DNA of 64,000 bases. Source: Lycocorax pyrrhopterus obiensis. Lineage: Eukaryota; Chordata; Aves; Passeriformes; Paradisaeidae. Positions 1 to 10,000 of this stretch are shown here, piece by piece. Position 1 is the first letter of the stretch. Each line of letters starts with the position of its first letter. A model generated the notes under the pieces. The model did not search any database and was not told where the DNA came from. It saw only the letters and a program-made list of their open reading frames with translations. The translations under genes were made by a program, and so were the position numbers. The stretch covers positions 22,912,757 to 22,976,756 of the forward strand of contig JACSVZ010000002.1 of the NCBI GenBank assembly GCA_014706295.1, given 5' to 3'.

Positions 1-217
1 CCCGGGGCTCCCCGGCCCGCCCAGGCTCCTCCTCCTCCTTTCTCTCAGCGCACCCTCCCTCCCTTCCTCACGCCCTCTCTCCCGCCGCCGGCGCCCGCAG
101 CCCTTCGCCGGACTTTGCTGCCACTCCTCCATCTCTCCTCGGCGCTGCCCGTCGCCCCCGCCCTGCCCGCCGCGTCCGGCCGTGCCGGGGCAGCCCGGGG
201 CAGGGGCGGACGGGGCT

Positions 218-289
218 ATGAGCCGGGCGCTGGCGGCGCGGAGCCGAGCAGCACCGGCAGCGGCAGCGGCAGCCGCGGCCGCGGCGTAG
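218..289 (+). other. Upstream ORF in CDK14 5' leader (23 codons, alanine-rich)
   Basis: An ATG at 218 opens a 23-codon frame that stops at TAG 287-289, 150 bases before the CDK14 start. After an Arg/Ser/Ala start it becomes a run of alanines encoded by the GCA/GCG/GCC repeat. The ATG has G at -3 but A at +4, a moderate context. It only matters if transcription begins upstream of 218. Such an upstream frame would be expected to reduce CDK14 translation, but this is inference. The alanine run could be only a by-product of the GC-rich repeat. Confidence 0.45.
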
Positions 290-423
290 GGCTCCTTTCC
301 CGGGCGGGACCGGGACTGTCCCGCGGCGCCCGGCGGCTCCTCGGGGCGCGGGGAGAGCCCCGGGGCCGGAGCGGGAGTGTCTCCTCCGGAGCCAGGGGAG
401 TGGGGGTAGCGGCCGGCGGGAGG

Positions 424-438
424 GGGGGGTCGCCCCCC
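424..438 (+). promoter_or_regulatory. All-G:C hairpin abutting the CDK14 start codon
   Basis: Six Gs (424-429), a TCG loop (430-432) and six Cs (433-438) can form a perfect 6-bp G:C stem in the mRNA. The stem ends one base before the ATG at 440. It could slow scanning ribosomes or favour initiation just downstream. Function is inferred from position only. Confidence 0.4.
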
Positions 439-439
439 G

Positions 440-530
440 ATGTGTGACATGATCGACTCGCAGTCCGCCGAGAAGATCAGCAGGATGAAAAAGTTGCGGA
501 GAACTTTATCGGAGAGCTTCGGCCGAATAG
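440..530 (+). CDS. CDK14: CDK14 coding exon 1 (partial gene)
   Basis: This exon encodes the first 30 residues of cyclin-dependent kinase 14 (PFTAIRE-1), plus one base of codon 31. CDK14 binds cyclin Y at the plasma membrane and phosphorylates the Wnt co-receptor LRP6. The peptide begins MCDMID and contains the block KKLRRTLSESF, which I recognise from the vertebrate CDK14 N-terminus; it differs at a few positions from the mammalian form as I remember it. This basic, serine-containing segment precedes the kinase domain and has no catalytic residues. The exon ends CGAATAG followed by a consensus donor, gtgagt, at 531. The open frame continues into the intron to 688, but the donor and the fit with exon 2 show that read-through is not coding. 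The start ATG has a weak context (C at -3, T at +4). A second in-frame ATG at codon 4 has G at -3. Confidence 0.92.
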
Positions 531-2737
531 GTGAGTCCCGCGCCCTGGCCCGGACAGCGCTGCGCGGCACCCGCGGGTCCCGGCAGGGAGGGGACGGGGG
601 GCGGTGGGCTCCGCGCTGTCAGGCTGGAAACACCCGCGCCGACACCGTCCCCGAAAAACGTTTCTTGGGAAGAAAGCTCGGGAAATAAACAACTCTGGAA
701 GCCCCAGCAGTGCTGCATGGGTCTGTGATGGAGTTAACCCAAAATCGGCTGAGAAGAACAAACTGTAAATGATAGTTGGCTCACGTGCCCCCATTGCCAA
801 AGAGAAACCTCGACAGAAAGCAATCGGTTATTTAAATTCTGTTGCAGGTCTGGTGATTTATTTTTTGTACGGGCTGCAGGTTGTTTTTAGTTGAGATGTG
901 AGATGCTGAAGCAGATAACAGCGGCCCAGTGATTTAGGGGGCCAGACAAAAGAACTCTATCTGTCATCTGCTGTGAAGTCTTGTTGCTCTGTCACTGACA
1001 TAAAGCATCCTGAGGTAGCATCATCTGAATGCCCCTGCCAAGTGTGTTGCCTCCTGGTGCCACCACACCGCGTTTGGTTTTGATACCAGTTTGTTTTGCA
1101 GTTGAATTTGTTATTGAGAACAATGCCAAAGAGTTTTGGTCTGCTTGGTCTGGTGTTTCTCTTAGTCTTTGGCACACTGTATTGCTTAATTCACTGTTTA
1201 AATCATCAATTCCTACTGACATCATCAACGCAGCTGAGCATGGAGAGAGGGTACCTCAGAGGAGTTGCGAGGTATCCCCATGCTGGTGGGACAGAGCAGC
1301 TGGAGGTAGTGCTGTGACACACGAGAGCAGATGCAGCAGCCCCTGTCCTTGCAGACCTTCTGTATGGGCCCTTCCACAGTCCTTACCCGTGCCTTGTCCC
1401 ATTGGGATGCCCTCCCTTACAGCCAGTCTGGCTGGCAGACATGGGTCAACTCTCAGAGCTGCTTTGTCCCAGTGAGAGGATGTGAAGTGCCTGTGCCACA
1501 GACAGGAGCTGTGACATTTGGTTCTCCCCCAATAACCCTTCCTAGGACATGTGCTGGCATACTTGGGCATTTTAATTTTTCACATGCTGTGTATGCATTC
1601 AGTGTACCACTTTTAGCTTTAAAGGCCTGCAAGCTTTTAAATGTATGATTGCATTTGAAATCAGGTATTTTTTATTGTCCTGCTCCTGGAAGAAAAAAAC
1701 TGAGAAAAGCTCATTCTTACTCGTAAACCAGAAGAGTTTCAAGGGTAAATGCAAAGTTACAGTTGTGAAACAAATATCAAGTCACTGTTACAAATCTCTG
1801 TCCCCATATGAAAACAGCTTTCACCTATCATCAGTCTTAAACTTGTAAAATACATTTAACTTTCTTTGATTAGAAGAAAAACCAAAGCAGTCAGGTGTTT
1901 GGTCTGTTACATGTCTCTGTGCGTGTATAAACAGAGAGACACTCTTCCACAGAACTGTGAAAGGGTTTTACTAATGGTAGAAGTCATTAACAAAGAAAAT
2001 GTTTTGAATGAGGATGCTGCTTTGTTGTAACAGTGACAGTCCCGTTAATGCCCTTTAGAGATCAAGGCCCCTCTGGCTGGTAATTTCTGCATGTTTTAGT
2101 TGGCTCGGTTGGGTGATCATCTCTTTTTGTCATTTTGCACAAATTAAACAAGCTTTTAGTTTCCTTGGGAGCTCTGGCCTGGTTTTAGATACATGGATTT
2201 TTATGTCTAAAAGCTCCTCCAGTTCTGTGTGCATACACGCAGAAGTGTAGGAGTGTGGTCTGGTATGCGGTTTGTTTGTTTGTTTACTGGTAGTTGTTTT
2301 GTGATTAAAACACAGCTGCTACCAGCAAATTTGTTCAATCTTCAGATGCTCAAATATATTGATCATCATTCTGGTAACTGCACTTAGAGCAAAAAAACTT
2401 CTAATTTATCTATATGAGGTTTGGACATAGTCCACTCCCTGATACCAGAGCCACAGATAAGCCCAAGCAAAGAAACTCTAAAATTGCATACCAGGAAATC
2501 CTTGGTTAAAACATGTGCTGTCCTTAACTCTTATATTGAAGTGAAGGAGGGAAAGCCAAAACCTCATTGGAAAAAGTCTTTCTGGGTATTTGACATTAGG
2601 GTTTTAACGCTCTTTTTGTAAGAGCTGGTCGCTTGGAATGGTTAGCAAATTACAAATTTAATACGTATTTAATCTATAATTTTCTCAGTCATCTGTTCAG
2701 TTGTGATTTATTATAAATAATAAATTCCTGACAGCGG

Positions 2738-2859
2738 CAAAGGCTAGGTTGGATGGGGCTTTGAGCAACTTGGTCTAGTGGAAGTTGTCCCTGCCCTTAA
2801 CAGGGGGGTTGGGATGGTCTTTAAGGTCTCTTCCAACCCAAACCATTCTGTGATTCTAT
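2738..2859 (+). repeat. CR1 LINE 3' fragment
   Basis: This is a short 5'-truncated CR1 copy in the plus orientation. It has the characteristic tail: GGTTGGATGGGGCTTTGAG, then a CTAGTGGAAG segment, then TTCCAACCCAAACCATTCTG and TGATTCTAT. CR1 copies typically keep only their 3' end. Confidence 0.92.
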
Positions 2860-5091
2860 AAATCAATGTTGATATATTAACTGTTTCTGTTCTGCTGCAA
2901 TTTCTGTGTTTTCATAGGTTTAAGTACATTACATAGTATCATGAGCATAATCATATAAATAATGTGAGAGTACTATGGTGTTTGCATCAAATAATTAGTC
3001 ATTAAAATCAAACCTTCATGTGTTGCAGTAGGGAAGATCTTATGATCATTCTTGAAATGATAAAGCACTGCTACACCGTCCCCCAGTGCTGGCAATATTC
3101 CATCTACCAAATGCAATTCTCTCAATACTGCAAGACCCCAAACTTTGAAACCGGATTTTGACAGCCAAGTTTATATTAGCCTCTTGGCGAAGAGCGGTGG
3201 GAATGTATCCTGATTGTCATTGGCAGTGAGCTTTTTTTGTTAGAGCTTGCAGGTTAACACTCAATGAACTGCCTTTCAGACCCTCTTCTCCCCACCAAAT
3301 AATTCTCTTGATTTGAGAAGTTGTATCTGCAATTAATTTATAAGATTTTTTTTTTTTGCAGTGTGCTGAAGTATGTTAGGTAATGTTTGAAGCTATTTCC
3401 CCACCACCTCTAGACAAAACCAGTGTAGTTATTCCTGGGGCACAGCAGAGGCCCAAAGGGTACTAACAGCAGCCTCAAGTAGACTTGACCCATTTTCTTA
3501 ACTGTGAGCTGGTGCTTTGCAGCCACTTGCTTTCCTGGAAGAGGGTGATGAAGATCTGGCTCATCATGCAAAGCTGTGCTCAGTCCTGTAACTCCTAGAG
3601 TATCTAGTACTGAAAATGTTTATTTTGCTGAGTTGAAAAATGTAGTGTGTGAAATTGCCCATTCAGTGAGCCTTTTCCTGAGCATTCGCTTTGTGCCATT
3701 ATGTGCAAATCTGGCAGAGGATGATACAGCAGTGTAGTGTGCTGGAGGAAATGTGTGTGGCCTGTAGTGCTACAGGGTGGCTCTTTGCTGCAGAAACTAC
3801 ATGCTTCCAGTTCTAGAGAAATGAACTATCTGTGCAACTTAGGTACCCTTTCTCCTGGCAGAAATCTTCTGGTGTTTCAAGGAATGTCCCTCTTAAAAGT
3901 TATCTCATAATAAAGAACTTATATTGCTAAGAATCAGAAAAATATACATAATTCTTTTCATTCATAAGTTTCTGCCAACTTGTCCATTTTTATACAAACA
4001 TCCATATTAGTTTAAAAATTTGGTTTCCTTGCATACAGACTGTGTTGACCATATAAATGAGCATGCCACAACTGTATGTTAACCAACTTTTAGAGATTCA
4101 GTTGACTCATTGTTTAATTTAGCATTTAAACCTTTATTAGGTTTGGTTCTTAGTTTTGCACTTTGATAATTATGTAATTAAATTAATAGTGAATAATTTA
4201 ATAAAATTAATAGCCATCTTTTAGTTATGTGAAGAGTTCTTAGCTATGCATTTGTTGAAGTTCATATAGTACCAGAATAATATTGGAGATCTCTTCAGCT
4301 CATGCTGTTTAACTTCTGTTTTCTTATGCAATTTCTTTAGTCAAAAACTAACACCAGGTTACAAAGAAAGGAAGGAGGAAAGGAAGAAAGAAAGAAAACA
4401 TTGCTGAGATTGATCACAATGTGCTGAAAGCAGTCTGTGGCCCTTCTGAGCATCCCTGGGCTTTGTTACTAGCTCCTCACTGATGCAAAGGTTATCTCCA
4501 CTAATCTCCTCTGATGTACATCCACATAGCTCACATACCGGAGATAATGAGAAGTTCATTTGTAAACAGTTTATTTTTTTTAAGTTCAGCAGAACTTTTT
4601 TTTAACAGTTTAAAAAGGAAAGGATTGCATCGAGGAGAAAAATATATTTATAATATAGTTTGTTCTATAAAATATGCTGCTTTGATGTCTTCTTTTGGAG
4701 ATGCTATGTAGTGAATGGGTTGAGAGTGACATTATTATTAAACAGAATCTCATTAAACGGGTGGCCAGAACTCTCATATTCTTTTGGTGATTCTTAAAAG
4801 CCCTCTTTTAGTCAAAGGTAGAAGCTGAAGACAAGCCAAATATATGCAATGGACCACAGATTCCCATTTCTTCTTGTTCTGTTAGACTGTGAATTTTGTT
4901 TAGCTATCTGTTTGGGTATTCCTGTAATGTTCTGGTCATGTGAAAATCTTGTGTTTTGGTAAGGGAGAAAAGCTTGTCAGCATGGCCTAGGTGTGTCATT
5001 TACTAATTTATAGCTTGTATGTCGTTGTGACCTGAATGGTAATTGAGAAGATTAAAAGTGTGTTCTTAAAAGGTGTTCCACAGGCTGAGAG

Positions 5092-5245
5092 TCTTCCTTC
5101 TCTTTCCTTCTCTTTCTTTCCTTCTCTTTCTTTCCTTCTCTTTCCTTCTCTTTCTTTCCTTCTCTTTCCTTCTCTTTCCTTCTCTTTCCTTCTCTTGCTT
5201 TCCTTCTCTTTCCTTCTCTTTCCTTCTCTTTCCTTCTCTTTTCCT
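5092..5245 (+). repeat. Polypyrimidine minisatellite, 10-mer TTCCTTCTCT-type units
   Basis: About 154 bases are pure C/T except for one G at 5197. They are built from 10-base TTTCCTTCTC units with occasional 14-base variants carrying an extra CTTT. Any open frame through it (Lys/Glu/Arg-rich on the minus strand) is a by-product of the repeat. Confidence 0.95.
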
Positions 5246-5639
5246 GACTCATAGTTCTGAGTACTTGGGATTGGCAGTCTGAAAATGTTTTGATCACCCT
5301 TCAAAACCATAAAAATATATTGAACTATCACAATGTATAGTGTGTGCCTCAGATCTACTCAGCAAAACACCAAGGTTTGTTTCATTGTTTTTATCACTGG
5401 GCATGAAATCTAGATGAGTAACTGTAAAGCAGTGATCTGCAAAGATTTGAGGAAAGCCATGTTTCATGTCCTAAGGAAATGGGAGTTTAAAAGCAGAGGG
5501 AGGCTGGACCTTCCCTGCTTTTCTCTACAAAGGTAACTGGGATTTGTGCCTTGCTGCCCATGGTGGAGGTTCTGGAGGTGCAGCACTGTTTGCACAGGTG
5601 GTACTGCCTCTGTACCACCTCTGATACAGCTTCTACAGT

Positions 5640-5890
5640 TTTGGCATTGTTTTTGTTTTGTTTAGTTTTTTGTTAATTTGGTTTCGTTGTTTTCTTTTTT
5701 TGTTTTTATTTTGTTTTGTTGTTTTGGTTGGTTGGTTTGATTTTTGTTGTTGTGGGTTTTTTGGTGGTGTTTTTTGATTTCTTGTGTTTTTTGAGGGGGG
5801 TTAGTTTTTCTGGGATTTGTTTATTTGGTTGGTTTTTTGTTGTTGTTTTGGTTGGTTGGTTGGTTTTTTTGGTTGTTATTTTTGTTTTTG
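5640..5890 (+). repeat. T/G low-complexity block
   Basis: About 250 bases are almost free of A and C on the plus strand, composed of TTG, TTTG and GGTT motifs, including GGTTGGTTGGTTGG. There is no regular period, so this is strand-asymmetric low-complexity sequence rather than a clean microsatellite. Confidence 0.85.
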
Positions 5891-7060
5891 AAGCTGATAA
5901 CACAGTTGCTCCTGAAGACAGGATTTGGAAGAGGTTTAGAAATTGCTAGTGATTTGAAGGCAGAAGGAGCATCTAAAAGAGAAAAAGAGCTACTGGAGTC
6001 TAGATCCCCAGCCACGCTAGGTGCTTAAATATTTATCTCCTGCAGAAATATGCAGGAGTGTAAGAAACATTATGTTGCTTAAATGATGAAGAGGGACCCT
6101 TCTGGGGCAGCACTGCACAAGCTGCATGGTCGTTCAGATGACCTCCCTCAAACTGAAAACCTCAAACCTCCCTTCGTGATTTAAACTGAAAAGAAACAGT
6201 GCAATCACCAATGCAATGGTTTATCTAATTTTAGCTCTTCAAGAGGAGGAAACAAAGAGCACTTTCAGGTCATGGTGTGCAGCACACGGAGTGCAGTCCC
6301 TCGTGGGTCTGGTTGAGAAGAGGAACCAGTCTCGTACCTTCGGACTGACACAGTTCAGTGCAGATTTGGAGAAATTAATTTTCTTCACATTTTGATAAAG
6401 ATGTCCAGTATGCTAAAGGAAAACTTTTCATCAGCTTAATCTTTGCTACAAGTGCAGAATTATTTGGGTCTTCATTTTCTTAGTTTACCAGTTCACATAT
6501 TTTCTGCACTGTTTTTCTCTTTGTTTGTTGATTAATTGCTTGTTAACAGTGTAAGAAAGAAATCTCTTCTGCTTTAGTGTAAGTCATATTAAAAACTATA
6601 AAAGAAAAAAAGAAAAAGGAAAAAAGCATGCTACAATGCATACTATTTCATAAGGAGTTAGTACTTGACAAACTGAATACATGGTTAGGTGTTTGTTATA
6701 CTTTTCCTTTTTGAAGTTCAGTCAAGCTCTCCATAAAGGGTTTTCACACTCACTAGGAATTAAAATTAAAAAAACCAAACCCATCCTTACAAACTCTTAT
6801 TTCTTATTTTCTTTAACCTGAGAGGATATTTTTCATAAATATGTAAATTCACTTTCTTGGATACTCTCTGTGCAGTTCTACATTCCATTTACAGATTCAG
6901 GTTTTGAGTATAAAATTGGTATTCATGCCAGCCTGTTCTTTCTTATTATAACAGGAAAACGGTGCTCTGTTGTTTTTTTTTTTTTTTCTTCTTTACTGGT
7001 GGTTTGTGTTCATTGAAATTCAGTACAGATAACAATTTCTTTTTTCTTTTTATTTTAAAG

Positions 7061-7092
7061 CCTTGAAGAAGGAAGATAGCAGCTTTGATGAG
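7061..7092 (+). CDS. CDK14: CDK14 coding exon 2 (32 bases)
   Basis: The exon completes codon 31 (G from exon 1 plus CC gives Ala) and encodes LKKEDSSFDE. This matches the next stretch of the CDK14 N-terminus (ALKK-acidic-FDE). It is bounded by the acceptor tttttattttaaag and the donor gtaggt at 7093. The join leaves 41 complete codons and ends in phase 0. The exon is short but has a strong pyrimidine tract upstream. The following exon, expected to begin with the ICVTK-type sequence, was not found in the window. Confidence 0.9.
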
Positions 7093-10000
7093 GTAGGTTA
7101 AATATCTTTGTACCTTACACAGTCCAGGTATGCCTTTAGTATTTCTCAGTGGTGCTGAAAGAAACCCACAGAGAGTAGTGTTATGATGTGCATGTGTATT
7201 AATACATGCATATTGCTCAAACGTATTTTCATTTTCTAAATAACTACCGGAAGAATTTGTTAGTCAAAGGGTCTGAATGGAATGCCTAGGGTTATTTTTT
7301 TTTAATATAGTACAACTGAATGTTTTAAGAAAAGTGGCCATTTAAAACTGTTCAATGCTGAGAAATGTTGCACACAGGGAAAGTAATTTATAGAACTTTG
7401 CCCATGATAATTCCTGTAACTGTAGGCCCGTACTGTAACAGGCAGGAAAAAACATCACTCCTGAGAGAACGCTTTATGTAAAGTGCTGCTACATTGGCTT
7501 CTTGCTGAATATGTCAACCAAGAGAGATGCTTATTATGAAATTAAAAAGAAACCCAACCCAACAGCACAAAACCAGCATCCAGTCTATTGGTAAAACTGA
7601 TACTTGATTATTCAGTCTAATCAGTTTGGGGTCTTGACCTATCTGTGATATGATTCGCATGTTAATTTGTAGAATATGCTGCTCATGATTTGTGCTTGAG
7701 AGTTCCAGGTCAGTGCAAGTTATCCCACAGAGCAAGTTTCTGCAGGAGGAGGTGCAGGCCTTGGTGTGATGACTGATTGTGTTGTAGTCAATGCTTGCCT
7801 CGTCCTTCCCTCTGCCACCAGACCTAGAAGCAAATGGAAGTATTTTCATGGGTTGATGTTATACTTCTGGCATTTCTTCTTCATTGCCTGCTCTAAGCTT
7901 AAATTCTTGGCTGAATAGAGTGACATAGCTGTTGTGTAATGCCAGATTCTCGAATAAATAAATGATGATGTAATGTCCTGGATTCTGGATAAAATCAGAC
8001 TTCATCTCTTTCTAAACAGATCACACTGATGCTCAAATACAGCAGTAACAATATAAATGTCTTGTGATTTTCTGACATGTGTTGCAAAAGCTGTAACTCA
8101 CCTTGATCCCTCTCAGGTCTGGAGTGAAGGTCATGGGTCAGGCTCTCTTTTCAGGAACTCTGTTGCATCATGCAGTGGTCCTGACTATTTTATTTCTCTT
8201 GTAACACTGATAGAACTTGATTCCTCTCTAAAAGTTACACCTGTGCGAATAAATGCAGATACATGGTTAGTAAATACTGAACCCTTGTTTTACAAATCTG
8301 GTCTGGTTCTGTTCAGTATTTTCTTCTGAAGGCTGCAGTGGTACATCTGTGCTATAACCTCCACAGTAAGCAGTAATACCTTGTATTAAATTTGACTCAG
8401 AATTTGAAAGAATCTATTAAAAAGCATTGGCATATGAAGATGGCAGTTCTTCTGTCCCCTTCCCTTCCCCAGGATTGTTTATCTGCAGGTTGCATTCATT
8501 TTCTTTAAACCTTGTTTTCTGCTTTAACAGGAGATAACTTGAGCAAATTTTTATTTAAATTCAAGCTGGTTGGGGGAAAAATAATATTTCAAATATGTTT
8601 TAATGGAATCTGACAGATTGTTGATATGAGCTACTGCAGAGGCAGTAAGGGATGGCTAGTGGGAAGAGTAGACAAAAGAATTTTGTAGGTACACAAAAGA
8701 ATTTTCTTCCATTTCCTGTAAATAGGGAAGAGCTTGATGTGACATTTGCATCAATTGGTTCCATAGTTTTAGGTGTCATTTCTTAGAAGAAAAAAAATGT
8801 GTTGAGATTTTATGTCGTCCTTATTATCTCTTCAAATTCTATACGGTTCTTGGCAATTTTGTAGCCTAAAGTGTGAATCAGAGAATGAGCTGTATCACTT
8901 AATTCCTTTCTTTTCAAACGTCCTTCAATTCAGGAGATGAAACAGACATTAATAACAATAATGTACCTGAGTTAATGACTCCTACTTCTAAGGAAGACAG
9001 TATCTGTGAGCAGAGGAGTGGGTGCACGTATTGGTCTTAGAAGCCCATCCTGAAAAACACTACTAAGACCGTACCATGATATTAAAAAAAAAGCGGTCTA
9101 GTCTTCCGGCTTGTGTATGTAGTATTGATATAACAGAGAAACAGTTATGAAGAAAGTTAAGATGACAATAAGTGGGAATATCAGATGGGAATATCAGATA
9201 AGAAGAGAGAGGAAGTAGTTTTCCAAGCTGTCCAAAGCTGTCAGCTTTGGGTCTCCTACTACAAAAAATGAGATAGTCAACTATTGAAACGGAAATTTCA
9301 TTTAAGAAGCAGCGCATTCTCCTTGTATGGTTAGTGCAAAGGTACTCTTTTATGTTGCTGACAGATGCTGTGTATCTCTTCTCAATGTGTGTTTCCCCTT
9401 TCCTGGAGGGAGGTTGACCTCTGAAGCAGTGCTTGAACAAGTAGCAACGAACTTGCAGAGGGTCTTTATGCTCTTGACAGGTAGAGGAGGAGGACTCATG
9501 TTTTAGCCTTTCAAGTTGTGACCAGAACACCAGGAGCAGAAGCTGGCCAGCAGGGACCTGAAACCTCTGATGGAGGAGAGAAAGTGGCATGAAGAGGAAG
9601 ATGGCCCTTCTAAAGCTGCAAGGTCTGCATTTGCAGCCTAGTAGGTCGTCACCTTATTCTGTGCATTGTAGGTGCTACATGAGGTGCTTACTTGTTTGTC
9701 TCTCAGGCACCAAGGGGAATAAATTGAGCAGTTCAGTGGCTCTTAATCCTACCTGCTTTAGTTGCTTGCAGTAGCTGAAAAATGTATGATGCTGCAGGAA
9801 GTTGTCTGTCTTTTGAAGAGAAGCTACTAAAAATTAAGATGTCAGACATGACAGGCACAAGTGTACCACATAATTGCTTTCTGTGGGTTATGAAATTAAT
9901 CTCTCCAGTAAATTAGGATGGAAAGAATCATGAGCAGTGAATTCTGTGAATCAGTTGTGTGTCAGAAAATACTTTTATTTGTAGAATTGTTTCGGGGATC

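Larger units (their letters stand above)
1..660 (+). promoter_or_regulatory. CDK14: CpG-island promoter and 5' UTR of CDK14
   Basis: The first ~650 bases are extremely GC- and CpG-rich and change abruptly to AT-rich sequence after about 660. GC-box-like GGGGCGG sequence lies near 204-213 and I see no TATA box, which fits a dispersed-start CpG-island promoter. The first coding exon lies inside the island, so the transcription start must be upstream of 440 and may be upstream of the window. The exact start site cannot be read from sequence. A simple GGCAGC-type repeat occupies about 247-285. Confidence 0.85.
531..7060 (+). other. CDK14: CDK14 intron 1
   Basis: The intron is bounded by gtgagt at 531 and a pyrimidine-rich acceptor ending tattttaaag at 7060. 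It interrupts codon 31 after its first base. It is mostly AT-rich sequence with no gene that I can support. It holds a short CR1 tail, a long pyrimidine tract and a T/G low-complexity block, listed separately, plus a small purine run near 4366-4398. Confidence 0.88.

Noticed and set aside
115..447. Open frame through the CpG island upstream of CDK14
   Set aside because: It begins with TTG rather than ATG, is a Gly/Arg/Ala/Pro-rich product of GC-rich DNA, and overlaps the CDK14 start in another frame.
531..688. Extension of the CDK14 exon 1 frame
   Set aside because: A consensus splice donor at 531 and the in-phase join to exon 2 at 7061 show this is intronic read-through.
5008..5331. Lys/Glu/Arg-rich and Phe/Ser/Leu-rich frames across the pyrimidine tract
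   Set aside because: They are generated by a simple repeat on either strand and have no coding evidence. The regular period is a minisatellite, not a CRISPR-like array.
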